Shown here piece after piece: positions 48,809 through 56,771 of a stretch of DNA of 64,000 nucleotides. Each line of letters starts with the position of its first letter. The first letter of the stretch is position 1. Where the stretch lies: positions 24,499 through 88,498 of the forward strand of contig CANNSB010000006.1 of the NCBI GenBank assembly GCA_947510165.1. The letters are read 5' to 3'. The notes beneath the pieces were generated by a model. It made no database searches, was not told where the DNA came from, and saw only the letters and a list, made by a program, of their open reading frames with translations. Origin of the DNA: an uncultured Clostridia bacterium (GTDB lineage: Bacteria > Bacillota > Clostridia > Oscillospirales > Ruminococcaceae). The position numbers were made by a program, and so were the translations under genes.

Positions 48809-49255
48809 ATGGATGATAAAAATATTTTTTTTATGAATCAAGCAATTTCACAAGCATTAATAGCCAAATCATTAGGAGAAATTCCTGTTGGATGTGTGAT
48901 AGTTAAAAATAATAAAATAATATCTAAAGGATATAATTTGAGAGAAAAAACAAATGATTCAACTATGCATGCAGAAATTTCTGCTATATCTAAATGTGGA
49001 ATAGCGCAGAACAATTGGAGGTTATCCAATTGTAGTATATATATCACGTTAGAGCCATGTCCGATGTGTCTAGGGGCTATTGTAATGAGTGGTATTGATA
49101 AAATTATATTTGGTTTATATAATAAAAAAAGTTGTTCTAGTATGATTATTGATGTACTTTCTTATGAATATAAAAATTTACCCTCTATTAAAGGTGGGAT
49201 ATTAAAAAATAAAATAGAAAATATAATGAAAGAATTTTTTCATCTCTTACACTAA
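48809..49255 (+). CDS. tadA: tRNA-specific adenosine deaminase
   Basis: TadA converts A34 to inosine in tRNA-Arg(ACG). The zinc site is HAE (in STMHAEISAIS) and PCPMC (in LEPCPMCLGAI). The length of 148 residues is slightly short but complete. I chose ATG 48809; a GTG at 48800 overlaps the upstream stop and ribosome binding site. The mismatch with the separate tRNA-Arg(CCG) in this window is expected, as they read different codons. Confidence 0.93.
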   Translation: MDDKNIFFMNQAISQALIAKSLGEIPVGCVIVKNNKIISKGYNLREKTNDSTMHAEISAISKCGIAQNNWRLSNCSIYITLEPCPMCLGAIVMSGIDKIIFGLYNKKSCSSMIIDVLSYEYKNLPSIKGGILKNKIENIMKEFFHLLH

Positions 49256-49337
49256 ATGATGTTTTTATATCTGAAAGAACAGATTAATTTTAAAAAGTTA
49301 ATATTATATTCATTTTTAGTTCATATATAATTGCTAT

Positions 49338-49448
49338 TATATTGACATGGAAACAGAATGGTTTCCATGTCAATCCCCCCTCCTTTATAATTAACTCCAT
49401 ACTTATTTGATTTTATTTTTTATAACGAGCCGTATGCTCGTTTTTTTT
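49338..49448 (+). ncRNA. Putative small regulatory RNA with a C-rich single-stranded loop
   Basis: The segment has a 14-bp perfect hairpin at 49341-49374 (loop AGAATG), then CCCCCCTCC at 49375-49383 in an unpaired region. A compact terminator follows: ACGAGC-CGTAT-GCTCGT at 49425-49441, then eight T. A TATAAT at 49326-49331 would start transcription just before the first hairpin, although its -35 box is poor. The layout is that of Gram-positive sRNAs whose C-rich loop pairs with Shine-Dalgarno sequences. The alternative is a leader with terminator upstream of the ROK kinase. Confidence 0.5.
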
Positions 49449-49512
49449 ATAATTTTTTTTATATAGCAAGTGCATTATTATTTATAATATTTAATATTAG
49501 AAGAGGATATTT

Positions 49513-50472
49513 ATGAATTATTATTTAGGGATAGATCTAGGCGGAACAAATATTGTTTCTGGAATTATTGATTCTAACTATAATATTTTATCTAAGTCTA
49601 GTATAAAAACAAATTGTCCAAGATTGGCTCAAGAAATAATGGATGATATGTATAATGTTTCTGTTGTGTCTTGTGAAAAAATAGGAATATCTATAAAAGA
49701 TATCACTAGTATAGGTATAGGAACTCCAGGAATTGTTGATTCTATTGATGGAATTGTTGAAGGAGCAGACAATCTGGGTTTTGATAAAGTTTATATGAAA
49801 GATTATTTAGAAAAAAAATTTAATAAAAAAGTCTTTATAGAAAATGACGCTAATGCAGCTGCATATGGTGAATATATATATAGTTATAATGGAACTAACA
49901 ATAGTGTTATTGCTATTACTTTGGGAACGGGTGTTGGATCGGGGATAATATTAGATGGTAAAATATATTCTGGAAGTGGTTTTGCTGGAGCTGAAATTGG
50001 ACATACTGTTATAAATACAGAAGGTAGGATGTGTATTTGTGGACGACAGGGATGTTTTGAGGCATATAGTTCTGCAACTGCTCTTATAGAAATGACAAAA
50101 GAATATATGAATTTAAATAAAACAACTTTAATGTGGAATCTATGTAATGACAATTTAAATAATGTTACTGGAAGAACATCTTTTGATGCTTTTAAAAAAA
50201 ATGATAAAATTGCAACTGATTTAGTTAATGAATATATTTTTTATCTATCTGTTGGAATATTAAATATAATAAATATATTTCAGCCAAATATTATATGTAT
50301 TGGCGGAGGAATTTCTAAAGAGGAAGAAGTTTTGATTAATCCTATAAAAGATTATATAAATAAATATACTTATATAAATGATAAAAATAAATTGCCAATT
50401 ATTATGTCTGCGAAATTAGGAAATGATGCAGGTGTTATAGGGGCAGGTTTTCTTTTCCAACAATATAAATAA
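49513..50472 (+). CDS. glcK: ROK-family sugar kinase, probably glucokinase
   Basis: The 319-residue kinase has the ATP phosphate motif GIDLGGTNI at residues 6-14, ENDANAAAYGE, TLGTGVGSGII, the catalytic-region EIGHTVI, and the zinc-binding ROK signature CICGRQGCFEAYSS. It most resembles ATP-dependent glucokinases. There is no helix-turn-helix at the N terminus, so it is not a ROK repressor. AGAAGAGG lies before the ATG. Confidence 0.88.
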   Translation: MNYYLGIDLGGTNIVSGIIDSNYNILSKSSIKTNCPRLAQEIMDDMYNVSVVSCEKIGISIKDITSIGIGTPGIVDSIDGIVEGADNLGFDKVYMKDYLEKKFNKKVFIENDANAAAYGEYIYSYNGTNNSVIAITLGTGVGSGIILDGKIYSGSGFAGAEIGHTVINTEGRMCICGRQGCFEAYSSATALIEMTKEYMNLNKTTLMWNLCNDNLNNVTGRTSFDAFKKNDKIATDLVNEYIFYLSVGILNIINIFQPNIICIGGGISKEEEVLINPIKDYINKYTYINDKNKLPIIMSAKLGNDAGVIGAGFLFQQYK

Positions 50473-50506
50473 AAAAAGGACGAATCATATCGTCCTTTTT
50501 TTATTT
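50467..50506. terminator. Bidirectional terminator between glcK and tRNA-Arg
   Basis: A perfect 17-bp stem (50467-50483 with 50490-50506), 6-nt loop, A and T runs at both ends. Confidence 0.87.
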
Positions 50507-50513
50507 ATATTGT

Positions 50514-50590
50514 TGGTCCGCCTAAAGGGGGTCGAACCCATATCTCACAGAGTCGGAATCTGTGGCTCTATCCAATTAAGCTATAGACGG
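50514..50590 (-). tRNA. tRNA-Arg (anticodon CCG)
   Basis: On the minus strand the acceptor CCGTCTA pairs with TAGGCGG through one G-T pair. Anticodon stem ACAGA/TCTGT holds loop TTCCGAC, giving CCG, which reads the rare CGG codon. CCA is encoded. It begins 5 bp after the stop codon of the DUF624 gene. Confidence 0.95.
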
Positions 50591-50595
50591 TTGGA

Positions 50596-51285
50596 TTAAT
50601 CTTTTTTTATTATATATTTTTCTATATAAAAATAAGAGTTGCAATTTATAATATATTGTATAGTTATAAATCCTACTATAAAAAATAGGAATATAGAAAA
50701 TGGAGCTATAAGTAGATGTATATATAATATTATTCCTATTAAAATAGAAATAAATAAATTTGATTTTATACATAAAAAAGCTAATAAAAAAGAATTTTTT
50801 ATTATTTTAATTAATTTCAAATCAACTAAAACAATCATCATATTTATATAATAGTTCATAAATATAAATATTACACAAGATAGAAGTATAAATAAATATG
50901 GAATGATCATAATTTTATTTGATTGCATATTTTGTCCATAAAATGATAAAGAAATATATAATATAAATGATATAAGCAGAAAAAATATATTTATTATTAA
51001 AGATTTTTTGAAATTTTCTTTAAAAGACTGTAAAAAATCATGGAATAAAAAAATAGGATTATATGTTGCAAAATTTTTTATTATATAACTAGTAGCAGAT
51101 AATGCAGGTCCAATTGTAATTATTGGCATACAAAATAAAATAAATATAAAATTTAGTTGAATTAATTTCCAAAATTTTTGAAAGTATATTTCAGTAAAAG
51201 AAAATATTTTTTTTTTCTTTTTTATAGTTTTGTCTACACCTTTTCTAGGAGGTGGAGAATGTAGAAAAGAAAAAAGATTTGCCAT
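50596..51285 (-). CDS. DUF624 (YesL-like) membrane protein
   Basis: A 229-residue protein with about five or six membrane spans. The segment KFWKLIQLNFIFILFCMPIITIGPAL is the hallmark of the DUF624/YesL family, often found near sugar transporters. Function is unknown. A Pro/Lys-rich stretch of 30 residues precedes the first span. It has a GGAGG ribosome binding site and follows the spoIIM-like gene by 25 bp, with tRNA-Arg directly after it. Confidence 0.8.
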   Translation of the reverse strand: MANLFSFLHSPPPRKGVDKTIKKKKKIFSFTEIYFQKFWKLIQLNFIFILFCMPIITIGPALSATSYIIKNFATYNPIFLFHDFLQSFKENFKKSLIINIFFLLISFILYISLSFYGQNMQSNKIMIIPYLFILLSCVIFIFMNYYINMMIVLVDLKLIKIIKNSFLLAFLCIKSNLFISILIGIILYIHLLIAPFSIFLFFIVGFITIQYIINCNSYFYIEKYIIKKD

Positions 51286-51310
51286 GGATATTCCTCCATT
51301 AATAAATTTT

Positions 51311-51931
51311 TTAGAGGTTAAAATTAAACAAGCCAGAAAATATAAAATTTAATAAAGAATCTAATATAGAAGATATAAAACATATAGAGATTATAATTAT
51401 ATGTTTTATAGTATAAGTTTTGACAATTTTATTGTTAATTTCTAATTTTTTGGATGGCATAAAATTAGCAAATATTATAGAAGAAAGCTTTATAGATTCT
51501 TTACAAGAAATTATTATACATAATATATATAATAAGTTAGGAACTAGTATAATTGTTATGCAATATAAAAAACCTTTTAGTTGGTATGTAGAATAAATAT
51601 ATGAAAAAATTAAGCCAACGCCCATTCCTTTAAATATGGGTATTGTAGCTGTAATTATATGACCTATTCCCCAAAATCCAGTTAAATATGATAACAATAT
51701 AATTGATCCAGATGAAAAAAAGGAATAAGAAAGTGTTTTAAATATTGTTTGATTATTTCTACTTGATATAAAATTATTTACAATTTCTCCAATATATTTG
51801 TCTAAAGATTCTGATGAATATGAAGTTATGAAATTTCCATATATAAATCCAACGATAAATAATATGGATATAAATATCATAATATACTTCGAATAATTTA
51901 TTGAGTTATATTTTTTATAACTTGTCCTCAT
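51311..51931 (-). CDS. spoIIM: Stage II sporulation protein M family
   Basis: A 206-residue membrane protein with about five spans. The central stretch FWGIGHIITATIPIFKGMGVGLIFSYI, followed by GFLYCITIILVPNLLYILC, resembles SpoIIM, a member of the SpoIIDMP complex that remodels peptidoglycan during engulfment. I chose ATG 51931, about 9 bp after AAAGGA; the TTG at 51940 abuts that signal. Its ribosome binding site lies in one arm of an 11-bp hairpin (51941-51951 with 51983-51993). Confidence 0.72.
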   Translation of the reverse strand: MRTSYKKYNSINYSKYIMIFISILFIVGFIYGNFITSYSSESLDKYIGEIVNNFISSRNNQTIFKTLSYSFFSSGSIILLSYLTGFWGIGHIITATIPIFKGMGVGLIFSYIYSTYQLKGFLYCITIILVPNLLYILCIIISCKESIKLSSIIFANFMPSKKLEINNKIVKTYTIKHIIIISICFISSILDSLLNFIFSGLFNFNL

Positions 51932-51940
51932 AAAAATCAA

Positions 51941-51993
51941 TCCTTTACTTTTGAGATATAGATATTAGATATATATTCAAATAAAGTAAAGGA
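51941..51993 (-). promoter_or_regulatory. Hairpin enclosing the spoIIM ribosome binding site
   Basis: An 11-bp perfect inverted repeat with a 31-nt loop in the 75-bp gap after scfB. The arm nearest spoIIM contains its AAAGGA signal. It could lower translation of spoIIM relative to scfB. Confidence 0.45.
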
Positions 51994-52006
51994 TATGATT
52001 ATATTT

Positions 52007-53365
52007 TTAAGATAGAGCTGCTTTTATCATTATAGCACATTCTATTCGTTTTTTTTGTAGAGTGCAGTAGATATGATTAGGTTGTAAAATATCTTTTTGA
52101 TACTCTACATTATTTGCGCTACATCCACCACTACAATATAGTCTGGCCCAACATGTAGAACACTCTGGTTTGTGGTATATAGTTGTTTTTGTGAAAAATT
52201 CTTTTTTTTCTTCATCTATTTTCAAACCATCATTTAAATTTCCAATAATCCAATCTTTTTTTCCTACAAACTGATGGCAAGGATAGATCTCATCATCAGG
52301 AGTTATAGCTATATATTCGTTTCCACAACCGCAACCACGAATACGTTTTATAGCACATGGACCTTGTTCAAGATCTATGTAAAAATGAAAAAAGTTTATT
52401 TCTTTGCCTTCTTTTTTACGTTTGATTATTTCTAAAGCAAGTTTTTCATATTCATTACAAACTATAGGGAGATCTTGAGTTGTTATAGCATACTCTTTAT
52501 CTTCTTCAGAAACGACGGGTTCGACAGATATATGAACAAAACCATAATCATTTAGATGTATAACATCTTCTGCAAAATCTAGATTATGTTTTGTAAATGT
52601 TCCTCTAATATAATAGTCTTTAACATCTCTAGAGTCGACTAATTTTTTATATTTATCTATAATAGAATCATAGCATCCAGACCCATCAACTCTTGGTCTA
52701 AGTTTATCATTTATTTCTTTTCTTCCGTCAATAGATAAAACAGCATTAGACATTTCGTCATTTATAAATTTTGTATTATCATCATTTAATAAAACACCAT
52801 TTGTTGTCATAGTGAATCTAAAAACTTTGTTATGTTCTTTTTCTTTACTTCTAGCATAAGCAACAGTTTCTTTAACAACCTTCATATTCATTAATGGTTC
52901 TCCACCAAAAAAGTCTACTTCTAAATTACGCCTACCTTTTGAGTGGTGTAAAAGATAGTCTATAGCATTTTTTGCTGTCTCTATTGTCATCATTTTTCGT
53001 CCTGTTCCAAAATCGCCAGTTGAAGCGAAGCAATAGGTACATCTCAGATTACAGTCATGAGCGACATGTAGACACATCGCTTTGATTGGAGATGAAGAGA
53101 TTTTAGACATAATAGTGTGATATTCATCTGTTGTAAATAGAGATTGGTCAGAATATAAAGAAAAAATTTCATTATATGATGAAACTATTTCTGGCTCTGG
53201 ATAAGTTTCAGACAATTTTAATATAATTTCATCTGGACATTCTTTTTTTAAGTTTCCTGAAGTTAAATTTAATATATCATATGTAATATTATCAACAATA
53301 TGAACACCACCACTGTTAACATCTAGAACAATATTAAATCCATTTAGTTTATATTTGTGTATCAT
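52007..53365 (-). CDS. scfB: Radical SAM SCIFF peptide maturase
   Basis: ScfB installs thioether links in the six-cysteine peptide made by the adjacent gene. The radical SAM cluster cysteines are C105, C109 and C112 in CNLRCTYC. A C-terminal SPASM region has GCGCGNEYIAI, IYPCHQF and CSTCWARLYCSGGC, which bind extra clusters. The N-terminal KYKLNGFNIVLDVNSGGVH is the peptide-recognition part of this subgroup. I chose ATG 53365 to match that family start. Its distance to GGAG is long (15 bp), so the true start is not certain. Confidence 0.95.
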   Translation of the reverse strand: MIHKYKLNGFNIVLDVNSGGVHIVDNITYDILNLTSGNLKKECPDEIILKLSETYPEPEIVSSYNEIFSLYSDQSLFTTDEYHTIMSKISSSPIKAMCLHVAHDCNLRCTYCFASTGDFGTGRKMMTIETAKNAIDYLLHHSKGRRNLEVDFFGGEPLMNMKVVKETVAYARSKEKEHNKVFRFTMTTNGVLLNDDNTKFINDEMSNAVLSIDGRKEINDKLRPRVDGSGCYDSIIDKYKKLVDSRDVKDYYIRGTFTKHNLDFAEDVIHLNDYGFVHISVEPVVSEEDKEYAITTQDLPIVCNEYEKLALEIIKRKKEGKEINFFHFYIDLEQGPCAIKRIRGCGCGNEYIAITPDDEIYPCHQFVGKKDWIIGNLNDGLKIDEEKKEFFTKTTIYHKPECSTCWARLYCSGGCSANNVEYQKDILQPNHIYCTLQKKRIECAIMIKAALS

Positions 53366-53404
53366 AATTTTATTAAAAAACTCCTTTAAAATAAAAAGCA
53401 TATT

Positions 53405-53444
53405 AATAAAAAGTTAAGAGATAATTATCTCTTAACTTTTTATT
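53405..53444 (-). terminator. Attenuating terminator between scfA and scfB
   Basis: A perfect 18-bp stem (53405-53422 with 53427-53444), 4-nt loop, with a T-rich tail on the minus strand. It begins at the scfA stop codon. Partial read-through would give much more peptide than enzyme. Confidence 0.75.
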
Positions 53445-53586
53445 AATTATCTCTTTCACATTTTTGATTTGCAACGGTACAAGAAGTTTTACAAGCAGAT
53501 TGGCAAGAAGCTTGACATTCTCCACACCCGCCTTTTGAAGCTGTTTTTTTAAGGTTCACTTTATTAAGTGTTATTATATGTTTAAT
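53443..53586 (-). CDS. scfA: SCIFF six-cysteine ribosomal peptide precursor
   Basis: The 47-residue peptide ends GGCGECQASCQSACKTSC-TVANQKCERDN, with six cysteines at 21, 24, 28, 32, 36 and 43, the SCIFF hallmark. It is modified by ScfB encoded next to it. The family start (KHI..LN) aligns with an ATT codon at 53586, 8 bp after AGGAGG. The only other in-frame start, GTG 53595, is part of that signal. So translation probably begins at ATT. The role of the mature product is not known. Confidence 0.93.
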   Translation of the reverse strand: MKHIITLNKVNLKKTASKGGCGECQASCQSACKTSCTVANQKCERDN

Positions 53587-53659
53587 ATTAAACACCTCCT
53601 AAATCATCTTTTATCAATTGTAATTATAATATATAAAATAATTATTTTCAACTAAAATT

Positions 53660-54055
53660 TTATATTTTTTGTTTAATATTAACTCCAAGGATTCCGCCAA
53701 TTGTAGAACAAATTATTATAATGAATAATTTTGAAATTCCTAGCATAGTAATTTCAGATCTAAATATCAAGATTGAAACTAATATTATATAGATAGATAA
53801 TATAATTCCTGTAAGAAATCCAAATAATATCCCTTTTGATTTAATAAATTTCGATGATATTATTCCAGCGGTAAGACCAGATAATGCTAAAGATATAGTA
53901 GATATTATAGATTGAAGATAGTTTGGTATATTGAATTTAACAATTAGTATTGCTGATAAAAATGTTATAAATATTGATATAGAAAGTCCTATCATGGAAG
54001 AAATCAACATATGTTTTATACATTTTAAATTTATAATATTATTTTTTTCTTTCAA
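53660..54055 (-). CDS. TIGR04086-type small membrane protein
   Basis: A 131-residue protein with four hydrophobic spans. The pattern of glycine-rich turns (SLALSGLTAGIISSKFIKSKG, ICSTIGGILGV) and the place between yajC and the SCIFF genes fit the TIGR04086 family of Clostridia. Function is unknown. The start is TTG 54055, and its GGGAG signal sits in the arm of a 24-bp hairpin. Confidence 0.8.
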   Translation of the reverse strand: MKEKNNIINLKCIKHMLISSMIGLSISIFITFLSAILIVKFNIPNYLQSIISTISLALSGLTAGIISSKFIKSKGILFGFLTGIILSIYIILVSILIFRSEITMLGISKLFIIIICSTIGGILGVNIKQKI

Positions 54056-54062
54056 ATTACAA

Positions 54063-54121
54063 ATCTCCCTCTTTGAATATATTTTAAAATCATTTTGTAA
54101 AATATATTCAAAGAGGGAGAT
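54063..54121 (-). promoter_or_regulatory. Long hairpin sequestering the ribosome binding site
   Basis: A perfect 24-bp stem (54063-54086 with 54098-54121) with an 11-nt loop lies between yajC and the TIGR04086-type gene. The arm nearest the downstream gene includes its GGGAG signal, 8 bp from the TTG start. There is no clear T run on the minus strand, so translation control or RNase III cutting is as likely as termination. Confidence 0.65.
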
Positions 54122-54143
54122 CTATATGCACTTATATGTAAAT

Positions 54144-54527
54144 TTATTTGCTTGATTCTTTTGAAATTTGTTTAGCAATCTCTGGAGCAGCTTCTTTAGA
54201 CTCTTGTAAAGCCTGATTTGCTTGAACTGCCCATCTTTTGATTCTTATTTTATTTTTGTCACTTCCTGTTTCTACTAAAATAGTGTCATCTTTTAAACTA
54301 ACAACTCTTCCAACTATTCCTCCAGCTGTAACCACTTCATCTCCAATTTGCAAAGAATTTCTCATATTTTGAGCTTCTTTTTCTCTCTTTTTTTGTGGTT
54401 TTATCAAAAGGAAATACATAACAAGAAACATAATAATAATAGGTAACAAAGATAATAATAATCCTGGAACACCTCCGCTACCAGCTGGAACATCTGGATT
54501 AGCAGCGTTTAGTGGATAGAAATTCAT
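54144..54527 (-). CDS. yajC: Preprotein translocase subunit YajC
   Basis: YajC is a single-span accessory of the SecDF translocase. The 127-residue protein has the span LLLSLLPIIIMFLVMYFLLIKPQ followed by KKREKEAQNM and the conserved GDEVVTAGGIVGRVV. A 15-residue Gly/Pro-rich lead is typical in Clostridia. It opens the minus-strand string yajC to tRNA-Arg. Confidence 0.95.
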   Translation of the reverse strand: MNFYPLNAANPDVPAGSGGVPGLLLSLLPIIIMFLVMYFLLIKPQKKREKEAQNMRNSLQIGDEVVTAGGIVGRVVSLKDDTILVETGSDKNKIRIKRWAVQANQALQESKEAAPEIAKQISKESSK

Positions 54528-54686
54528 AAAAACACCTCAAATTAAAATTGATTTTCTAGTTGATTATACATTTAAATAATTATTTATTCAAGTATATTGT
54601 TATAAAAAAATCATTGATATAATAATAGTATTATTTTATAATTTAAATTATGATAGATAAATATATATTTATGGAGAATTTATTAT

Positions 54687-55310
54687 ATGAAAAGAACTAA
54701 TAGATTTAGCAGGATGATTTTTTTAAGTTTTTTTGTTGCACTTATATTCACACTGTCTTCAACGCCTTTTGGTTTTGTTCCCATTGGAATTGTAAAGGCT
54801 ACAATAGTTCATATACCTGTTATAATAGGAAGCATTATATTTGGACCTGTTGCGGGAGGTGTATTGGGATTTTGTTTTGGCCTATCCAGCTTGCTGGTGA
54901 ATACTTTTATGCCTACTATAACATCTTTTGTATTTTCACCTTTTTATTCTTTTGGTGAAATAAGTGGAAATTTATATAGTTTAATTGTATGTTTTATACC
55001 TAGAATTTTTATAGGAATTTTTCCTTGGTATGCATCATTTCTATTATCCAAGTTTAAACTAAATGAGAATATTAAATATTCTTTTATAGGTTTTTTTTCA
55101 TCTGTTATTCATACTATTCTAGTTATTACAATGATTATTATATTTTTTATAGATGATTATGCTATTGTGAAAGATATGTCTATATCTGGAGTTTTTGGAT
55201 TTTTAATAGGAATTATATCTATTAATGGAGTTATAGAAGCTATTATTTGCTCTATAATAGTTTGTATAATCTCACCATTTTTAATTAAATTTCATAGTAT
55301 AAATAGATAG
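54687..55310 (+). CDS. ECF transporter S component, vitamin uptake
   Basis: A 207-residue protein with about six spans. The stretch TPFGFVPIGIVKATIVHIPVIIGSIIFGPVAGG is typical of S components of energy-coupling factor importers; overall it resembles the pantothenate-type (PanT-like) members. The energising module is not encoded here. No riboswitch is visible in the 159 bp upstream. Its last nine codons form one half of a 70-bp palindrome shared with purA. Confidence 0.82.
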   Translation: MKRTNRFSRMIFLSFFVALIFTLSSTPFGFVPIGIVKATIVHIPVIIGSIIFGPVAGGVLGFCFGLSSLLVNTFMPTITSFVFSPFYSFGEISGNLYSLIVCFIPRIFIGIFPWYASFLLSKFKLNENIKYSFIGFFSSVIHTILVITMIIIFFIDDYAIVKDMSISGVFGFLIGIISINGVIEAIICSIIVCIISPFLIKFHSINR

Positions 55311-55356
55311 AAGGGTGATTTAAATCACCCTTCTATCTATTTATACTATGAAATTT
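55287..55356. terminator. 70-bp perfect palindrome joining two converging genes
   Basis: Arms of 35 bp (55287-55321 with 55322-55356), no mismatch, no loop. It includes the last codons and stops of both the ECF gene and purA. It surely serves as a bidirectional terminator, but the perfect part runs about 20 bp into each coding region. Confidence 0.9.
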
Positions 55357-56615
55357 TGACTTCTGGAAGGACCAACTCCAACCATAGATATTCTACATTG
55401 GCTTAATTCTTCAACCTTTTTAAGATATAATTTACAATTAGTAGGAAGTTCATCATAGCTAGTTATATCTGTTATATCTTCTGTAAAACCTTTACAAGAT
55501 TCATAAATAGGAGAGCATTCTGCAAGTTCTTCTAATGATGGAGGAAAATAATCTATTATTGTTCCATCATTTTTTTTATAATTTTTACAAATCATTATTT
55601 CGTCCATACCACTTAAAGTATCTAACTTATTTATAGCTAAACTTGTCAACCCGTTAACTCTGACAGAATGTCTTAGTATCACAGCATCAAACCATCCAAC
55701 TCTTCTTGGTCTTCCTGTTGTTGTTCCAAATTCGTTACCTAATTTTCTTATTTTTTCTCCAGTTTCATTTAAAAGCTCTGTTGGAAAAGGCCCTTTTCCA
55801 ACTCTAGTAGTATATGCTTTAACAACACCTATAATTTCATCTATCATAGTTGGACCTATTCCGCTTCCAATACAAACACCAGCTGATATAGGGTGTGATG
55901 ATGTAACAAAGGGATATGTTCCCATGTCTATGTCTAAAAGAGTTCCTTGTGCGCCTTCAAATAAAATATTTTTATTTTGTTTGAAGGCGTTATATATTTC
56001 AATTGAAACATCTTTAACATATTTTAAAAGTTTTTTTGCATATGTTTGATATTCTAGAATAATTTTCTGTATATCTAAAGAATTCCCATCATAGATTTTT
56101 GTAATTATTTTATTTTTTTGTTCGCCAATTTTTGATGCTTTTTCTATAAAAAGTTTTTCATTAAGTAGATCTACTAATCTAATACCAACTCTTTCAGCTT
56201 TATCCATATAACAAGGACCAATTCCTCTTTTTGTTGTCCCTATCATATCTTTTCCAAGTTGTTTTTCCGACAGATGATCTATCTCTATATGCCACGGCAT
56301 TATTATATGCGCCCTAGGGTCTATAAAAAGATTTTCACAAGAGACACCTCTTGATATAAGTCCATCAATTTCACCAAGTATGACTTTAGGATCAATTACA
56401 ACTCCGCATCCAATTAAACATAAAGCGTCTTTATACAGTATTCCAGAAGGGATTAGATGTAGTTTATAGACTTGATTTTTGTTTTCAACAGTATGTCCAG
56501 CATTGTTTCCACCTTGTGATCGAACAACGACATCTGCATTAGAAGCAAGAATATCTATAATTTTACCTTTTCCTTCATCTCCCCATTGAACACCAACTAC
56601 AACTTTTGTAGGCAT
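55341..56615 (-). CDS. purA: Adenylosuccinate synthetase
   Basis: PurA joins IMP and aspartate using GTP, the first step from IMP to AMP. The GTP loop GDEGKGKI is at residues 12-19, with the catalytic segments GGNNAGHT and IGTTKRGIGPCYMDKAERVGIR, and GTYPFVTSSHP. The length of 424 residues is normal. Single-gene unit. Confidence 0.97.
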   Translation of the reverse strand: MPTKVVVGVQWGDEGKGKIIDILASNADVVVRSQGGNNAGHTVENKNQVYKLHLIPSGILYKDALCLIGCGVVIDPKVILGEIDGLISRGVSCENLFIDPRAHIIMPWHIEIDHLSEKQLGKDMIGTTKRGIGPCYMDKAERVGIRLVDLLNEKLFIEKASKIGEQKNKIITKIYDGNSLDIQKIILEYQTYAKKLLKYVKDVSIEIYNAFKQNKNILFEGAQGTLLDIDMGTYPFVTSSHPISAGVCIGSGIGPTMIDEIIGVVKAYTTRVGKGPFPTELLNETGEKIRKLGNEFGTTTGRPRRVGWFDAVILRHSVRVNGLTSLAINKLDTLSGMDEIMICKNYKKNDGTIIDYFPPSLEELAECSPIYESCKGFTEDITDITSYDELPTNCKLYLKKVEELSQCRISMVGVGPSRSQNFIV

Positions 56616-56771
56616 TTTAAAACCCCATTTCAGTTATCAAAGTAAAAAATCTAATAATATTATAGCAGAAAAAAATTTTTTATAAAAGAGAAAAAAGAAT
56701 ATTTTAAAGTAAATTGGAAACAATTATATTATATTTATGGTTTTATTTATTAATTAGGATGTGGTATAAAA

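Noticed and set aside
49261-49332. 24-codon frame after tadA
   Set aside because: No ribosome binding site and no recognisable feature; it overlaps the likely promoter of the small RNA.
56640-56771. SigG promoter before spoVAC
   Set aside because: GAATA at 56697-56701 and CAATTATA at 56721-56728 are suggestive, but the -10 does not match CATnnTA and the spacing is off by one or more. A SigG site before the spore protein gene at 24749 was left out for similar reasons.
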